A stretch of DNA of 64,000 nucleotides, from assembly GCF_014695975.1 (NCBI RefSeq), contig NZ_JACJPI010000045.1:120391-184390 (forward strand), written 5' to 3'. The first letter of the stretch is position 1; each line of letters begins with the position of its first letter. Source of the DNA: Leptolyngbya sp. FACHB-321 (GTDB taxonomy: Bacteria > Cyanobacteriota > Cyanobacteriia > Leptolyngbyales > Leptolyngbyaceae). Below the pieces are notes generated by a model, which made no database searches, had not been told where the DNA came from, and saw only the letters and a program-made list of their open reading frames with translations. This document shows positions 44,465 to 53,461 of the stretch, piece by piece. The position numbers were made by a program, and so were the translations under genes.

Positions 44465-44498
44465 TTAAGGTGGCTCTAGCGAACTAGAACCACCTTAA
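44465..44498 (-). terminator. Terminator of ftsH
   Basis: TTAAGGTGG-C-TCTAG (44465-44479) pairs with CTAGA-A-CCACCTTAA (44484-44498) around a CGAA tetraloop, with a single mismatch. On the minus strand it is followed by TTTTA, 40 bases after the ftsH stop. A clear rho-independent terminator. Confidence 0.85.
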
Positions 44499-44537
44499 AC
44501 CCGTTGATTAAGCGTGCAGAGACCTAGTAACAGTTAG

Positions 44538-46373
44538 TTAGGCGATCGAAGCCATTTTTACATCGCTGTTAGCAAGTAGTTCCTGAAGTTCATCAGAATC
44601 CACTGTTTCCTTCTCAATCAGCATGGCTGCTAACTGATCCAGCACATGGCGATTAGCAACTAAAACCGCTTTACAGCGACGGTATGCCTGCTCGACCAAG
44701 TTCCGTACTTCATCGTCGATCGCTGCTGCTGTCTCTTCTGAGAAGTCCCGTTCAGCAGCAATGTCGCGTCCTAGGAACATATTGCCCTGTTGACGACCCA
44801 GCGCTACAGGACCGAGGCGATCGCTCATCCCGAACCGTGTAACCATTTGACGAGCCACTCGAGCCACCTGCTGGAGGTCATTCGATGCGCCTGTGGTTAC
44901 TTCTTCTTCGCCATAGATGAGCTCTTCTGCCAGGCGACCACCAAGGGCAACTGCCATCTGGTTTTGCAGGTAAGAACGCGAATACAACCCTGAATCCATT
45001 CGGTCTTCGCTAGGCGTAAACCAGGTAAGACCACCAGCACGACCACGTGGGATGATGCTAATTTTTTGTACTGGGTCGTAGTCAGGCATCAGTGCGCCAA
45101 CTAACGCATGACCCGCTTCATGGTATGCCACTAACTCTTTACGCTTTTCGCTCATGACCCGATCCTTCTTCTCTGGACCAGCAAGGACGCGATCGATCGC
45201 ATCGTTCACTTCATCCATCGAAATTTCGGTCAAGTTGCGACGAGCTGCCAGAATTGCCGCTTCGTTCAGCAAGTTCGATAAATCAGCCCCAGTAAAACCA
45301 GGAGTCCGACGGGCAATTTTTTCCAGATCCACATCTTTGGACAAGGTTTTGCCACGTGCATGGACGTTGAGAATTTCGAGGCGACCTGCATAATCGGGGC
45401 GATCAACCACAACTTGACGGTCAAAGCGACCCGGACGCAGCAAGGCTGCATCCAGCACATCAGGACGGTTTGTTGCCGCAATGATGATGATGCCGGTATT
45501 GCCCTCAAAGCCATCCATCTCGGTCAGCAACTGGTTAAGGGTTTGCTCCCGCTCATCATTACCACCACCTAGTCCAGCGCCCCGTTGACGACCCACTGCG
45601 TCAATTTCATCAATAAAGACGATACAGGGTGCGTTAGTCTTCGCTTGTTCAAACAGGTCACGGACGCGAGACGCACCCACACCCACAAACATTTCGACAA
45701 ACTCAGAACCAGAGATGGAGAAGAACGGTACGCCTGCTTCACCCGCGACAGCACGTGCTAGAAGGGTTTTACCTGTTCCGGGAGGACCCACTAGCAGAAC
45801 ACCTTTAGGAATCTTGGCACCCACTGCCGTAAAGCGATCGGCGTTCTTCAAAAAGTCTACTACTTCGCTGAGTTCCAGCTTCGCCTGATCAATCCCTGCA
45901 ACGTCGCCAAACGTCACTTGTGTTTGTGGCTCCATTTGCACTCTGGCTTTTGACTTGCCAAAGTTCATTGCTTGATTACCAGGACCACTCTGGGCACGGC
46001 GCAGCAAGAAAAACAGACCCACTAGCAACAAGACTGGGAAGAACAGGCTACTCAAAGCTTTGAGCCAAAAACCGTCATCGTTCTGCGGCAAGACAGAAAT
46101 ATCAACCTTGTTTGAAGTCAGAATGTTGATCAACTCAGGATCATTGGGCAAATTGACTACGATACGATTGTTGCCATCCTGAACTACCGCAATACTGCGA
46201 TCGGCGCTAATCCGAACTTTTTCGATCTTGCCCGTTTGCACCTTTTCAATAAACTGGCTGTAGCGCCAGGTTTCCCTGCTAGGGGGCTGCTTGTCAAAGA
46301 ACGCAGTTGCCAAAGAGACAACTACGATCGCGAGCAGCGTATACAGTCCAACATTTCTCCACCGCTTATTCAC
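44538..46373 (-). CDS. ftsH: Membrane-bound ATP-dependent zinc metalloprotease FtsH
   Basis: A 611-residue AAA+ protease. Two transmembrane helices (about 8-25 and 108-125) frame a lumenal or periplasmic domain. The AAA domain has Walker A GPPGTGKT (196-203), Walker B IVFIDEID and the SRH region [10 protein letters not shown]. The protease centre is HEAGH (418-422), and the gene is intact. The start [11 protein letters not shown] and length suit the FtsH1/FtsH3 class of cyanobacteria rather than the photosystem II repair FtsH2/FtsH4 pair (about 627 residues); the subclass call is tentative. These proteases act in hexamers and control membrane protein turnover. Confidence 0.95.
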   Translation of the reverse strand: MNKRWRNVGLYTLLAIVVVSLATAFFDKQPPSRETWRYSQFIEKVQTGKIEKVRISADRSIAVVQDGNNRIVVNLPNDPELINILTSNKVDISVLPQNDDGFWLKALSSLFFPVLLLVGLFFLLRRAQSGPGNQAMNFGKSKARVQMEPQTQVTFGDVAGIDQAKLELSEVVDFLKNADRFTAVGAKIPKGVLLVGPPGTGKTLLARAVAGEAGVPFFSISGSEFVEMFVGVGASRVRDLFEQAKTNAPCIVFIDEIDAVGRQRGAGLGGGNDEREQTLNQLLTEMDGFEGNTGIIIIAATNRPDVLDAALLRPGRFDRQVVVDRPDYAGRLEILNVHARGKTLSKDVDLEKIARRTPGFTGADLSNLLNEAAILAARRNLTEISMDEVNDAIDRVLAGPEKKDRVMSEKRKELVAYHEAGHALVGALMPDYDPVQKISIIPRGRAGGLTWFTPSEDRMDSGLYSRSYLQNQMAVALGGRLAEELIYGEEEVTTGASNDLQQVARVARQMVTRFGMSDRLGPVALGRQQGNMFLGRDIAAERDFSEETAAAIDDEVRNLVEQAYRRCKAVLVANRHVLDQLAAMLIEKETVDSDELQELLANSDVKMASIA

Positions 46374-46426
46374 CGGGATTTGTCCTCCTTTTATAGGGGT
46401 GCGGAGTTTTGCACTATTCGTTTGAT

Positions 46427-46442
46427 GTTAATTAATATTAAC
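46427..46442. repeat. Small palindrome upstream of ftsH
   Basis: GTTAATTAATATTAAC, a 6-bp inverted repeat GTTAAT/ATTAAC with a 4-base centre, lies about 54 bases upstream of the ftsH start codon. It may be an operator or an AT-rich promoter element. Confidence 0.35.
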
Positions 46443-46563
46443 GTACTCTCAGGAATAGCGGATCAAGGTCTGGTAGCAAGGTTTAGAACTTGCCTGCCTT
46501 CATCATGCCAAAATTGGGCTGACCAAATTCTGTTAACGTCCTTGTATCTCCTCATCCTAACGA

Positions 46564-46992
46564 ATGGCTCGTCGTGGTGAAGTGCTAATTGCAGTGCTAA
46601 ATAGTCAGGCGGATTTAGCGATCGCCCGTGAACAGCATTGGTATCGCATTCCGATGGAACAGTCGGAAAAGCTGAAGCAGCAAGGTCATTGGTCGCCCAA
46701 GTGGCTAGCGTTTTACCAAACTAAAGTGTTTGGCACTGAGGCATATTGTGTGAATTACTATGCCTCAGTACGCCGCATTTACGAAGTTTATCGCTGGGAA
46801 CTGTTTCCTGATCAGCCTAAAGATGACAGGAGTGAGCAGCGCTACCAGAAACTAGAGCTATCGCCGTTAGAAAGGCTAGCCCAGCCGCTCGTCAGTCAGC
46901 GCCTTCGTCGCATCACCTTTATTCCCACGACCTGGGATCAATTTCAAGCAGCAAGTGCGATCGAGGAGCTATTAACGCACTCGAACACATGA
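46564..46992 (+). CDS. Small protein like the N-terminus of DUF559-type proteins
   Basis: A 142-residue protein. Its sequence (MARRGEVLIAVLNSQADLAI, then HWYRIP, then WSPKWLAFYQTKVFG, then RRITFIPTTWDQFQAA) resembles from memory the first half of longer cyanobacterial proteins whose second half is a DUF559/Vsr-like nuclease domain. Here the frame stops just after the FIPTTW segment, so the nuclease half is missing. It could be a naturally short paralogue or a truncated gene. Next on the minus strand is petA. Function unknown. Confidence 0.6.
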   Translation: MARRGEVLIAVLNSQADLAIAREQHWYRIPMEQSEKLKQQGHWSPKWLAFYQTKVFGTEAYCVNYYASVRRIYEVYRWELFPDQPKDDRSEQRYQKLELSPLERLAQPLVSQRLRRITFIPTTWDQFQAASAIEELLTHSNT

Positions 46993-47032
46993 TGCTTGGA
47001 CGTTGCGATTGTAGAGGCATACTAGCCATAAA

Positions 47033-47060
47033 AAAGGGACAGGCGATCACCTGTCCCTTT
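47033..47060 (-). terminator. Terminator of petCA
   Basis: AAAGGGACAGG (47033-47043) pairs with CCTGTCCCTTT (47050-47060) around a 6-base loop. On the minus strand it is followed by TTTTTTA (complement of 47027-47034), 25 bases after the petA stop. A strong rho-independent terminator. Confidence 0.9.
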
Positions 47061-47085
47061 CAGGTATGAAATTGCAGTGCCAACG

Positions 47086-48084
47086 TTAGAAGTTCATCTC
47101 GGCTTCCTGCACGCGCTCAACTTGCTTCTTCTTCAGCACAAGCATGATTTGAGATAGGACCACAATACCGAAGAATGCGAGCAGACCCTTAACGCGATCG
47201 GGGTTTTGCAGCACGATTTCTGTATCTGCTTGACCAAAGCCGCCTACATTGGGGTTAATAGTCAGGGCATCACCCGCTTTCACCTCTTGCCCTTCTGAAA
47301 CAACCAGATCTGGTCCGGCAGGAATCGTGTCAACGACTGTCTTGCCATCCGCCATTTGAATCGTGACCTCATAGCCGCCATCTTCTGGCTTAGTCACCTG
47401 GGTGATCGTGCCCGCTTCAGACGCATTGTAAACAGCGTTGTTGCTCTTTTCGCCATTGGGGTAAATTTGTCCACGACCACGATTACCGCCTACGTGAACC
47501 GCATACTTACCGAAGCGGAGCGATTTATCCGTCTTAGGATCAGGAGACAAGATTGGGAAGACGATCTCCTGGTACTGCTCACCGGGCAGCGGACCAATCA
47601 CAACAATATTCTCTTTCCCTTCGCTGTAAGGCTGGAAGTAGAGGTCTTGCACCTTCTCCTTCATCTCTTCGGGAATCCGATCTTCCGGTGCAATCTTGAA
47701 GCCTTCGGGCAGCATCAACACCGCGCCTACGTTTAGAGGACCCTTGTCGCCACCGCCAATAACCTGCTGCTTCGTAATGTCATAAGGAATTTTGACAACG
47801 GCTTCAAACACAGAGTCGGGCAGTACAGACTGGGGTACTTCCACTTCGGTTGGCTTTGCTGCTAAATGGCAGTTAGCACAGACAATGCGCCCAGTTGCCT
47901 CACGGGGGTTTTCATACGCCTGTTGAGCAAAAATCGGATAGGCTGACGCAGTTTGGGGCAGCATCAAACTGCCTGTCAAAAACACTGCGATCGCCAGCAC
48001 TGTCAGCGCAGCAGACTGACAAAGCTCAGCAGTAGGTATCAATCTCTCTAATGGATTTTTTTTCATTGGTAACGAACGTGTCAT
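47086..48084 (-). CDS. petA: Cytochrome f (cytochrome b6f complex)
   Basis: The c-type cytochrome of the b6f complex, which passes electrons to plastocyanin or cytochrome c6. The longest frame starts at 48138 and overlaps petC, so I use ATG 48084 (332 residues), while ATG 48066 is also possible; no clear ribosome-binding site favours either. A signal peptide (hydrophobic core [12 protein letters not shown], then QTASA) ends just before [18 protein letters not shown], whose Tyr is the axial heme ligand. VCANCH is the heme-attachment motif. [15 protein letters not shown] closes the protein after a C-terminal transmembrane helix. It is co-transcribed with petC. Confidence 0.96.
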   Translation of the reverse strand: MTRSLPMKKNPLERLIPTAELCQSAALTVLAIAVFLTGSLMLPQTASAYPIFAQQAYENPREATGRIVCANCHLAAKPTEVEVPQSVLPDSVFEAVVKIPYDITKQQVIGGGDKGPLNVGAVLMLPEGFKIAPEDRIPEEMKEKVQDLYFQPYSEGKENIVVIGPLPGEQYQEIVFPILSPDPKTDKSLRFGKYAVHVGGNRGRGQIYPNGEKSNNAVYNASEAGTITQVTKPEDGGYEVTIQMADGKTVVDTIPAGPDLVVSEGQEVKAGDALTINPNVGGFGQADTEIVLQNPDRVKGLLAFFGIVVLSQIMLVLKKKQVERVQEAEMNF

Positions 48085-48115
48085 GAGCAAGGGACAGTCA
48101 GCAAACGATTGAGAT

Positions 48116-48655
48116 TTAAGCCCACCAAGGGTCTTCACTAGTACGAAAATCAGTCTCAGTCCAGGGAGTAAAACTTACTTTGTTGTCAACAACAGTTGCA
48201 TGTGCCAACGGTAGCGACAATGGTGCTGGACCGCGAACAACCTTGCCATTGCTGTCATACTGAGAGCCGTGGCAAGGGCACTTAAACTTGTTCTCAGCGG
48301 CGTTCCAAGGCACTACACAGCCTAGATGCGTACACACCGCATTGATGCCAAAGTCAGCCAGCGCTTTATCTTCTTTGATCACAATGTAGGTTGGATCGCC
48401 CTTCAACCCCTGAGAAAGGACGTGATCTCCAGCCGCATGACTAGCAACAAAATCGCTCACTAAAATATCGTTACCGAGTGCATCTTTAGCAGTAGCACCA
48501 CCACCAGCAGCACCACTGGATGGAGGGATAAAGTATTTTACTACTGGATAAAGGGCACCCAACGCAGTGCCTGTCACCGCACCAAATGTCAAAAGGTTCA
48601 TGAATTGACGACGCCCAAGATCGGGCACATCCGAAGATCCAGAAATTTGTGTCAT
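48116..48655 (-). CDS. petC: Rieske iron-sulfur protein (cytochrome b6f complex)
   Basis: A 179-residue Rieske [2Fe-2S] protein. The membrane helix lies at about 20-40 ([21 protein letters not shown]). The cluster ligands are in CTHLGC (108-113) and CPCHGS (126-131). A Gly/Ala-rich hinge (about 48-57) precedes the soluble domain. It accepts electrons from plastoquinol and passes them to cytochrome f. petA follows 31 bases later (from the start I chose), the usual petCA order in cyanobacteria. Confidence 0.97.
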   Translation of the reverse strand: MTQISGSSDVPDLGRRQFMNLLTFGAVTGTALGALYPVVKYFIPPSSGAAGGGATAKDALGNDILVSDFVASHAAGDHVLSQGLKGDPTYIVIKEDKALADFGINAVCTHLGCVVPWNAAENKFKCPCHGSQYDSNGKVVRGPAPLSLPLAHATVVDNKVSFTPWTETDFRTSEDPWWA

Positions 48656-49130
48656 GACTACGTATAGTTCTGTTAAGGGAGGGCTGTGACAATTGCTGGC
48701 GAGCGTTTAGTAGAGTTGCCATCCGCTTCACTCCACGCTGCGATGGATTCAGATGTCTGCCCCTTTTGCAGTCATTCGCTCGCCAAACACTGCAATAATC
48801 CTCTCACAGAGAGGCTTGTCGCTTTTCTGAGGAAGTTACTAAGATTATTACATTTCTTGACGCTAGCATCATAGCTAAGTAGGGGGCTGTCAGTTTTATA
48901 CAAAATGTTAACAATGCGCTGAAGACTCCTTTGCATCGTTAGCTGTGTTTAAAGTTGCCTGCAAACTTAAGAAAAATAAGACAAGCAATGAGCCTGTGTG
49001 ATCGATAGCCTATGCGATCGGTAGACAGACGCAATTAAAGACTTCTCCTTAGCTTCTCTATAGAAGGGGACAGCAACTGCTGGGGTGGCACAAGGTAGTT
49101 TCTCATGTCCAAGTACCTAGTAATAGCACT
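48656..49130. other. Divergent promoter region of petC and a DUF3067 gene
   Basis: The 475 bases hold both promoters. There is a CCTCTC/GAGAGG hairpin near 48801-48815 and T-rich sequence near 48890-48940. A plus-strand frame at 48686-48874 has no ribosome-binding site and reads as chance sequence. No small pet gene is seen. Confidence 0.45.
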
Positions 49131-49448
49131 ATGACCGGAAATGACTTACGTCAGATCTTGCTCGACAAGTGGGGACGCTCGTATGACGTTCAATTGCGGC
49201 GTACTCAAGGCAAGATCTTTTTTTTGGTCATGTGGAAGTATCTGGAGCAGGTCTCTTTTCCCTTGACCGAAACTGAATACGTAGAACATTTAGATGAAGT
49301 CGCAAGCCATCTGCAAGCGTGGGGTAGCGCGGAGCAAGTGCATACCTTGATTCAGCAGACGCGCGATCGTCCCCGGCTTGGCAAGGCAGTCAGCATTCCT
49401 CTCGAACTGGGCGAACGAGCCTCTGAATGGTTGCTCGAAGAGTTTTAG
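49131..49448 (+). CDS. DUF3067-family protein
   Basis: A 105-residue protein that I recognise as DUF3067, a family shared by cyanobacteria and plastids: [28 protein letters not shown] middle with KIFFLVMWKYLEQVSFPLTE, and C-terminal PRLGKAVSIPLELG. It often lies next to petC in cyanobacteria, and here it is divergent from it. Plastid relatives have been linked to b6f biogenesis, but I cannot confirm that from sequence. It is soluble. Confidence 0.85.
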   Translation: MTGNDLRQILLDKWGRSYDVQLRRTQGKIFFLVMWKYLEQVSFPLTETEYVEHLDEVASHLQAWGSAEQVHTLIQQTRDRPRLGKAVSIPLELGERASEWLLEEF

Positions 49449-49541
49449 TCACACGAAAGACTTTCAGGACACACAAATCTATACCTTTCTGTCCAGGCAT
49501 AACTCAGTTTGGTTGTGAGGGCTCAGTTTGTCAAAGCGTTC

Positions 49542-50273
49542 CTAGCGTTGAAACAAAATGACTTCGTGTGTCGGCAAGATGGTTCGCTTAAGACGATTTA
49601 GCACAGAAAGGCGATACTCCTGCTTAATAACTCCCTTCTCCCGTGCCTCTATAAAATCCCGCCCTTTAAACCCGGAGGGCACAAATTGATAGCTTCTGAC
49701 TGGGCTAGACCAAAGTTTTTTGAAGTTAGAAAAGACTTCAAATGGACGAATACGTTCGCCTCCTACCAGATTCAAGCTTTGATAGAGGTCAAAGTAGAAC
49801 AAAAAGCCCCCTGGTGGAAGCGTCTGATAAATCTGTTGTGCTAACTGTTTACGCCTTTCCATACTCTCAATTGTTGACAGAACGGCTGCTATTGAAAGCC
49901 AATTAAAGCCCTGATTAGCAAAGGTCGTTGGATCGCCTTCATAAGTCTCAAAGCGAATTGCAGGATTGAGCTTTCTAGCAAGATCGATCGCGCCAGATCT
50001 AACGTCTACGCCCATCAATTGCTCTGGTCGCAGCCCTAAGTCAACATACATTCGAGTACTGCGCCCATTGCCACAGCCTAAATCCAGCACATTGAGTGAC
50101 TCTAAGGGAAGCGGGCTTAACAGTAAGGCTTGTGTTAGCCAGTAGAAAAGACTTAAGCGATAGGCGATTTCAAACTCAGAAAAAAGTGGGTTCCAAGTAT
50201 CAGTTTCACCTGGTTCGAGTCGATCATAAGTATCTCGAACCTGGTTAGCCAGTGAATCTTTTTTGATATTCAT
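49542..50273 (-). CDS. SAM-dependent methyltransferase
   Basis: A 243-residue class I methyltransferase. Motif I is LNVLDLGCGNGRSTRMYVDLG (about 59-79), followed by LMGVDVRSGAIDLARKL as the acidic loop binding the SAM ribose. TIESMERRKQLAQQIYQTLPPGGFLFYFDLY marks motif III. The substrate is unknown. It stands alone after DUF3067 and faces it tail to tail. No carrier or sugar genes nearby suggest a pathway. Confidence 0.88.
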   Translation of the reverse strand: MNIKKDSLANQVRDTYDRLEPGETDTWNPLFSEFEIAYRLSLFYWLTQALLLSPLPLESLNVLDLGCGNGRSTRMYVDLGLRPEQLMGVDVRSGAIDLARKLNPAIRFETYEGDPTTFANQGFNWLSIAAVLSTIESMERRKQLAQQIYQTLPPGGFLFYFDLYQSLNLVGGERIRPFEVFSNFKKLWSSPVRSYQFVPSGFKGRDFIEAREKGVIKQEYRLSVLNRLKRTILPTHEVILFQR

Positions 50274-50939
50274 AATCGCTATTAGGTGAAGAAGCTAGAC
50301 TTCTCTGAATCATATTTGCTGGACAAGTCGTTTCAAACTGGCAAACGTGTTATGTAGCGATATTGCCTACTAAAGCGGTATTACTTTTTAAAGCTCTGTT
50401 TGACGCATGATTAGAAACATCTTAATAATCCAATCCTTGTAAAATTAGAATGCTTTTGGGCTAGAGAGGATAGAACTCTATAGCTTTAGAAGAAGTCCTT
50501 CAAAAAACCTTTGCCAATAACTTTTACGTCAATCTAGAAGTAAGTATTTCCTGTTATGTTGTTTACTTCTAACGCCGCATACTAAAAACAGGATGAAAAT
50601 GTGAAATTTAGAGGAAAGAAAAATAGTGTGAACTTTTATATCGTTTCTACCATTAGAGAAAATCCTTGCGGCTTCAGCAGCTCCGGTGTGTAATCAACCT
50701 TAAAACTCTGATCCCCATCCAGTAATCGTGCAAAGCATCAAACTCTCTAACCAGAGTCTGATTGTCAGCCAGTATGAATACCGACATAATAGAACTATTA
50801 GCTCAACAGCATTCATTCTTCGTTTTTGCTCGCTTTAGTTGTTTTCGATACGTTCGCTGTTAACAATTCAAAATATAAGGGTGGTGATCGCCCTATCAAG
50901 CCAATGATTCAAACTTCGCTTAACCTAAAACCATTTCAT
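50274..50939. other. AT-rich intergenic region
   Basis: These 666 bases are AT-rich compared with the neighbourhood. A possible frameshifted small gene occupies 50636-50787 on the minus strand and is listed separately. The rest shows no RNA gene, repeat or convincing frame. The promoter of the small zinc-ribbon gene must lie near its right end. Confidence 0.45.
50636..50787 (-). pseudogene. Possible frameshifted small protein gene
   Basis: Starting at ATG 50787 on the minus strand, one frame reads MSVFILADNQTLVREFDA. Near 50734 a one-base shift moves into FARLLDGDQSFKVDYTPELL and continues KPQGFSLMVETI to a stop at 50636. Joined, this gives a coherent soluble protein of about 50 residues, whereas each frame alone stops or lacks a start. 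A frameshift mutation, a sequencing error, or programmed shifting are all possible. No family is recognised. Confidence 0.35.
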
Positions 50940-51119
50940 ATGAACACTATTTTGGATATTCACTGCCCAAACTGTGGTAGCCGTGCCGAACGGCATTACC
51001 TTGGGGCAGAACACTTAACCCGGACCCAATGCTCGACTTGTGACTATCTGATGGTGATGTGTTCCCAAACAGGACGGGTGATTGAAGCCTATGCCCCTGG
51101 GCTTTATGCCCATCGCTAA
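50940..51119 (+). CDS. Small zinc-ribbon protein
   Basis: A 59-residue protein from ATG 50940. The longer frame from 50826 adds residues with no protein-like character. Two Cys pairs, CPNCGSRAERHYL and CSTCDYL, spaced about 20 residues apart, make a zinc-ribbon. The start MNTILDIHCPNCG and the Arg/His content suggest a nucleic-acid or protein adaptor. Function is unknown. Confidence 0.65.
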   Translation: MNTILDIHCPNCGSRAERHYLGAEHLTRTQCSTCDYLMVMCSQTGRVIEAYAPGLYAHR

Positions 51120-51670
51120 GTGCTAGCTCCTGAACTCTAAATGTGCTAGCCGCTAGAATGTATGATTTTGGTTGAATGTGATTGACTCAATGAAGTTTTA
51201 TATCCCTGGACTCCTCAAAAAGCTGGGGATTCTGTTTCTTTAAATTCGATCACAACTTGGCGTACAGCCGTCATAAGCATGATACTTGCCCTAAAACTTA
51301 ATGGCTTCTCAACGCTACTCCTTCAAGGTTATTTCTACAAGTTTCGTGCTGGCGCTCTTACACGCTCTTTAAGCAGCCTGCTAATGTCCTTCAGGTTAGG
51401 TCCCAAAGTCTTAGTTAAGTTTTTGGTAAAAAAGTTGAAGTGGTGCATAGCGCTGTGCCTGGTTTCTGTAGCTTTGCAGATCCTTGTAGTAGTTGCGCTT
51501 GCTTATTAGGCCTTAGCGAACTCTCAATAGCAGGCTGGTTTTCTTGCTATGCAGCTAACGGAAACCACATAGTCCAACACAATTTATATAGCCAGATTAA
51601 AGACTGTCCATTAGCTGTATTCGTCAACTGATCCTTCATTCACAATGGTGTCCTTATCAGGAGACGAGCC
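51120..51670. other. Intergenic region with unsupported hydrophobic frame
   Basis: A 76-codon frame at 51279-51509 ends in a hydrophobic segment (WCIALCLVSVALQILVVVALAY) but lacks a ribosome-binding site and resembles nothing known, so I do not call it a gene. No RNA gene or repeat is visible in these 551 bases. Confidence 0.4.
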
Positions 51671-51865
51671 ATGACGGCACCGACAACCTATTCTCGCTTT
51701 ATTCGCTTCCTGCAAGAAGACTTGGCAATTTCGGCTGCCTCGATCGCCATTGCCCTTCGCCACAGGGAACTCGATCCAGGACCGTTATCAATGATTCTTT
51801 GGCAATATGGTTTAGTCACGCTTGAGCAGCTCGATCAAATCTATGATTGGCTTGAGCAAGCATAG
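51671..51865 (+). CDS. DUF2949-family protein
   Basis: A 64-residue soluble protein that fits the small cyanobacterial DUF2949 family: SRFIRFLQEDLAISAASIAI, then LRHRELDPGPLSMILWQYGLVTLEQLDQIYDWL. The helical pattern, with LPMILWQYGLV-like core, is typical. Its function is unknown. A strong terminator lies about 120 bases downstream. Confidence 0.8.
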   Translation: MTAPTTYSRFIRFLQEDLAISAASIAIALRHRELDPGPLSMILWQYGLVTLEQLDQIYDWLEQA

Positions 51866-51983
51866 GTGCCTGTGAGTTTAGATGGATTGGTAAGACGTGA
51901 GATCGCCTGTTGTTTCTGGCTTGATCATTGGATGCTTTGAGAAAATTTTGTCTCTAGCTGCTATAAAAAAAGGCTTTACTGGT

Positions 51984-52019
51984 AGAGCAGGCTAAACGTA
52001 GTCTGCTCTTTTGTTTTTT
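51984..52019 (+). terminator. Rho-independent terminator downstream of DUF2949
   Basis: AGAGCAGGCTA (51984-51994) pairs with TAGTCTGCTCT (51999-52009) around an AACG tetraloop, with one G-T pair, and is followed by TTTGTTTTTTG. This is the textbook form of an intrinsic terminator on the plus strand. The distance of 118 bases from the DUF2949 stop leaves room for a long 3' untranslated region. Confidence 0.88.
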
Positions 52020-52165
52020 GATCAGGTACTTTTTTCTCCGCTGTGGTACTAGGCATACCAAGTTGCTTTTGTATCGTTTTTGCCTCTATCATTCGGCCTA
52101 TCTGGCTCTTGTGCGACGATTGAAAGCAAATGGTGCGAGCTAAGCATGATTGATCGGGTGAAGTA

Positions 52166-53314
52166 ATGATTCTCCAGCCAATGAAGAAAGGACTGTACAT
52201 ACGTATGGTTACGCTGGGACTGCTGCTATTGGCTCTACCGCTTGGAGTCGGTTGGTGGGCAGTGAATGTGCTGCGCTTTCAACACCTTTCTGGGTGTCAG
52301 TCACTAGCAGAAGCAGAAAACCAGACGGATGACGCAGCGGCAGTAAGTTTCTATTGTGCGCAGGAAAGTGTAGGTCAGCAAACGGTTGATGGACTGTCAG
52401 AAGCAATTAGAATGGCGCGTTTAGTGCCGTCAGAGCATCCCTTAGCAGCACAGAGCGATCGCCTGGTAGAGCAGGCCTCTCAGTCACTTTTGGCTTTAGC
52501 TGAAGACTCGTTTCAGGGAGGAAACCTGGAGGAGGCGATCGATGCAGCACGGCGTATTCCTGTTCTAACCGCAGCATACAAAACGGCGGATGAGCGAATT
52601 GAGTCATGGCAAACTGCTTGGGATACGGCACAGTCTGTTGATAGTGATGCCCAAGCCTTTGCTGAACGCGGTCAATGGGATCAAGCCTTTGCTAAAGCAA
52701 GGGAGTTGCGGCAGTTAGGTAATCGCTATTGGGATGGCGATCGTTACCAGGCATTGGTGCAGAAGATTCAGGAAGCAAAGGAAAATAAGGCAGCACAGAC
52801 AAAAGCAGAGCGGGAGCAGCAAAAAGTAGTTCAGGCAAACGTTGCTCCTCGCTTTGATCCGTTGCCAGACTGGCAAAAAGAGCAGGAAAAAGAAGCGGCG
52901 GCTAACCTCGATCGCGCTCGTAAACTGGCAAGTGCTGGCAGTGTCGACGGACTACGTGCCGCAACTGATGCTGCTGGGTTGGTATTATACGGTACGCCTC
53001 AGTACGAACAGGCGCAGCAATTGGTTGGACAGTGGAGCCGTCAGCTTCAGGAATTACAAGACCGCCCCTATCTCACTCGCGCTATACAGCTAGCAGGTAA
53101 AGGTGATATGCCCTCGCTACAGGCAGCGATCGCCGAAGCCAGCAATGTTAGCTTTGGTAGCGCACTCTATCAGGAAGCACAGACAAAAATTGGTCAGTGG
53201 ACAGATGCAATTCAAAAGCTACACCTCCAGGCATACCCTGTTCGTCCAGCCAATAGTAGTTTAGTCAGCCCTTCTAACTACGCTATTCCGCCTGCAGCAG
53301 CGCCTACACCATAA
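52166..53314 (+). CDS. Single-pass membrane protein with helical-hairpin repeats
   Basis: A 382-residue protein with one N-terminal membrane helix (about 10-30, VTLGLLLLALPLGVGWWAV). A periplasmic or lumenal part follows, made of about four related helical hairpins of roughly 50 residues. The last two (about 250-300 and 302-352) are clear copies: LARKLASAGSVDG..ATDAAG..LYG..QYEQAQQLVGQW, and IQLAGKGDMPS..AAIAEASN..FG..LYQEAQTKIGQW. The pattern is TPR-like. A coiled stretch (about 200-230) lies between repeats. The C-terminus is Pro/Ala-rich. Such proteins scaffold membrane complexes; the target is unknown. Confidence 0.7.
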   Translation: MILQPMKKGLYIRMVTLGLLLLALPLGVGWWAVNVLRFQHLSGCQSLAEAENQTDDAAAVSFYCAQESVGQQTVDGLSEAIRMARLVPSEHPLAAQSDRLVEQASQSLLALAEDSFQGGNLEEAIDAARRIPVLTAAYKTADERIESWQTAWDTAQSVDSDAQAFAERGQWDQAFAKARELRQLGNRYWDGDRYQALVQKIQEAKENKAAQTKAEREQQKVVQANVAPRFDPLPDWQKEQEKEAAANLDRARKLASAGSVDGLRAATDAAGLVLYGTPQYEQAQQLVGQWSRQLQELQDRPYLTRAIQLAGKGDMPSLQAAIAEASNVSFGSALYQEAQTKIGQWTDAIQKLHLQAYPVRPANSSLVSPSNYAIPPAAAPTP

Positions 53315-53461
53315 AGAGAGGGCGCTGGAGATTTAATGCTCAAAAAACGCTACTTTTTGATTGTCCATGCAACTTTAGTAGAGCAAACAGCCGCTTACTC
53401 TATGGCATATGCCATCGCCTCAAGAAGGCTCTGTATCAGTTGCGAAGCGGTGGCGAACGCT

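Noticed and set aside
48686..48874. 62-codon frame in the petC upstream region
   Set aside because: No ribosome-binding site; it overlaps the promoter region and a CCTCTC/GAGAGG hairpin.
50213..50230. GGTTCGAGTC resembling a tRNA T-arm
   Set aside because: It lies inside the methyltransferase gene and no acceptor or anticodon arm flanks it.
51279..51509. 76-codon frame with hydrophobic end
   Set aside because: AT-rich chance hydrophobicity is likely; no start signal and no known family.
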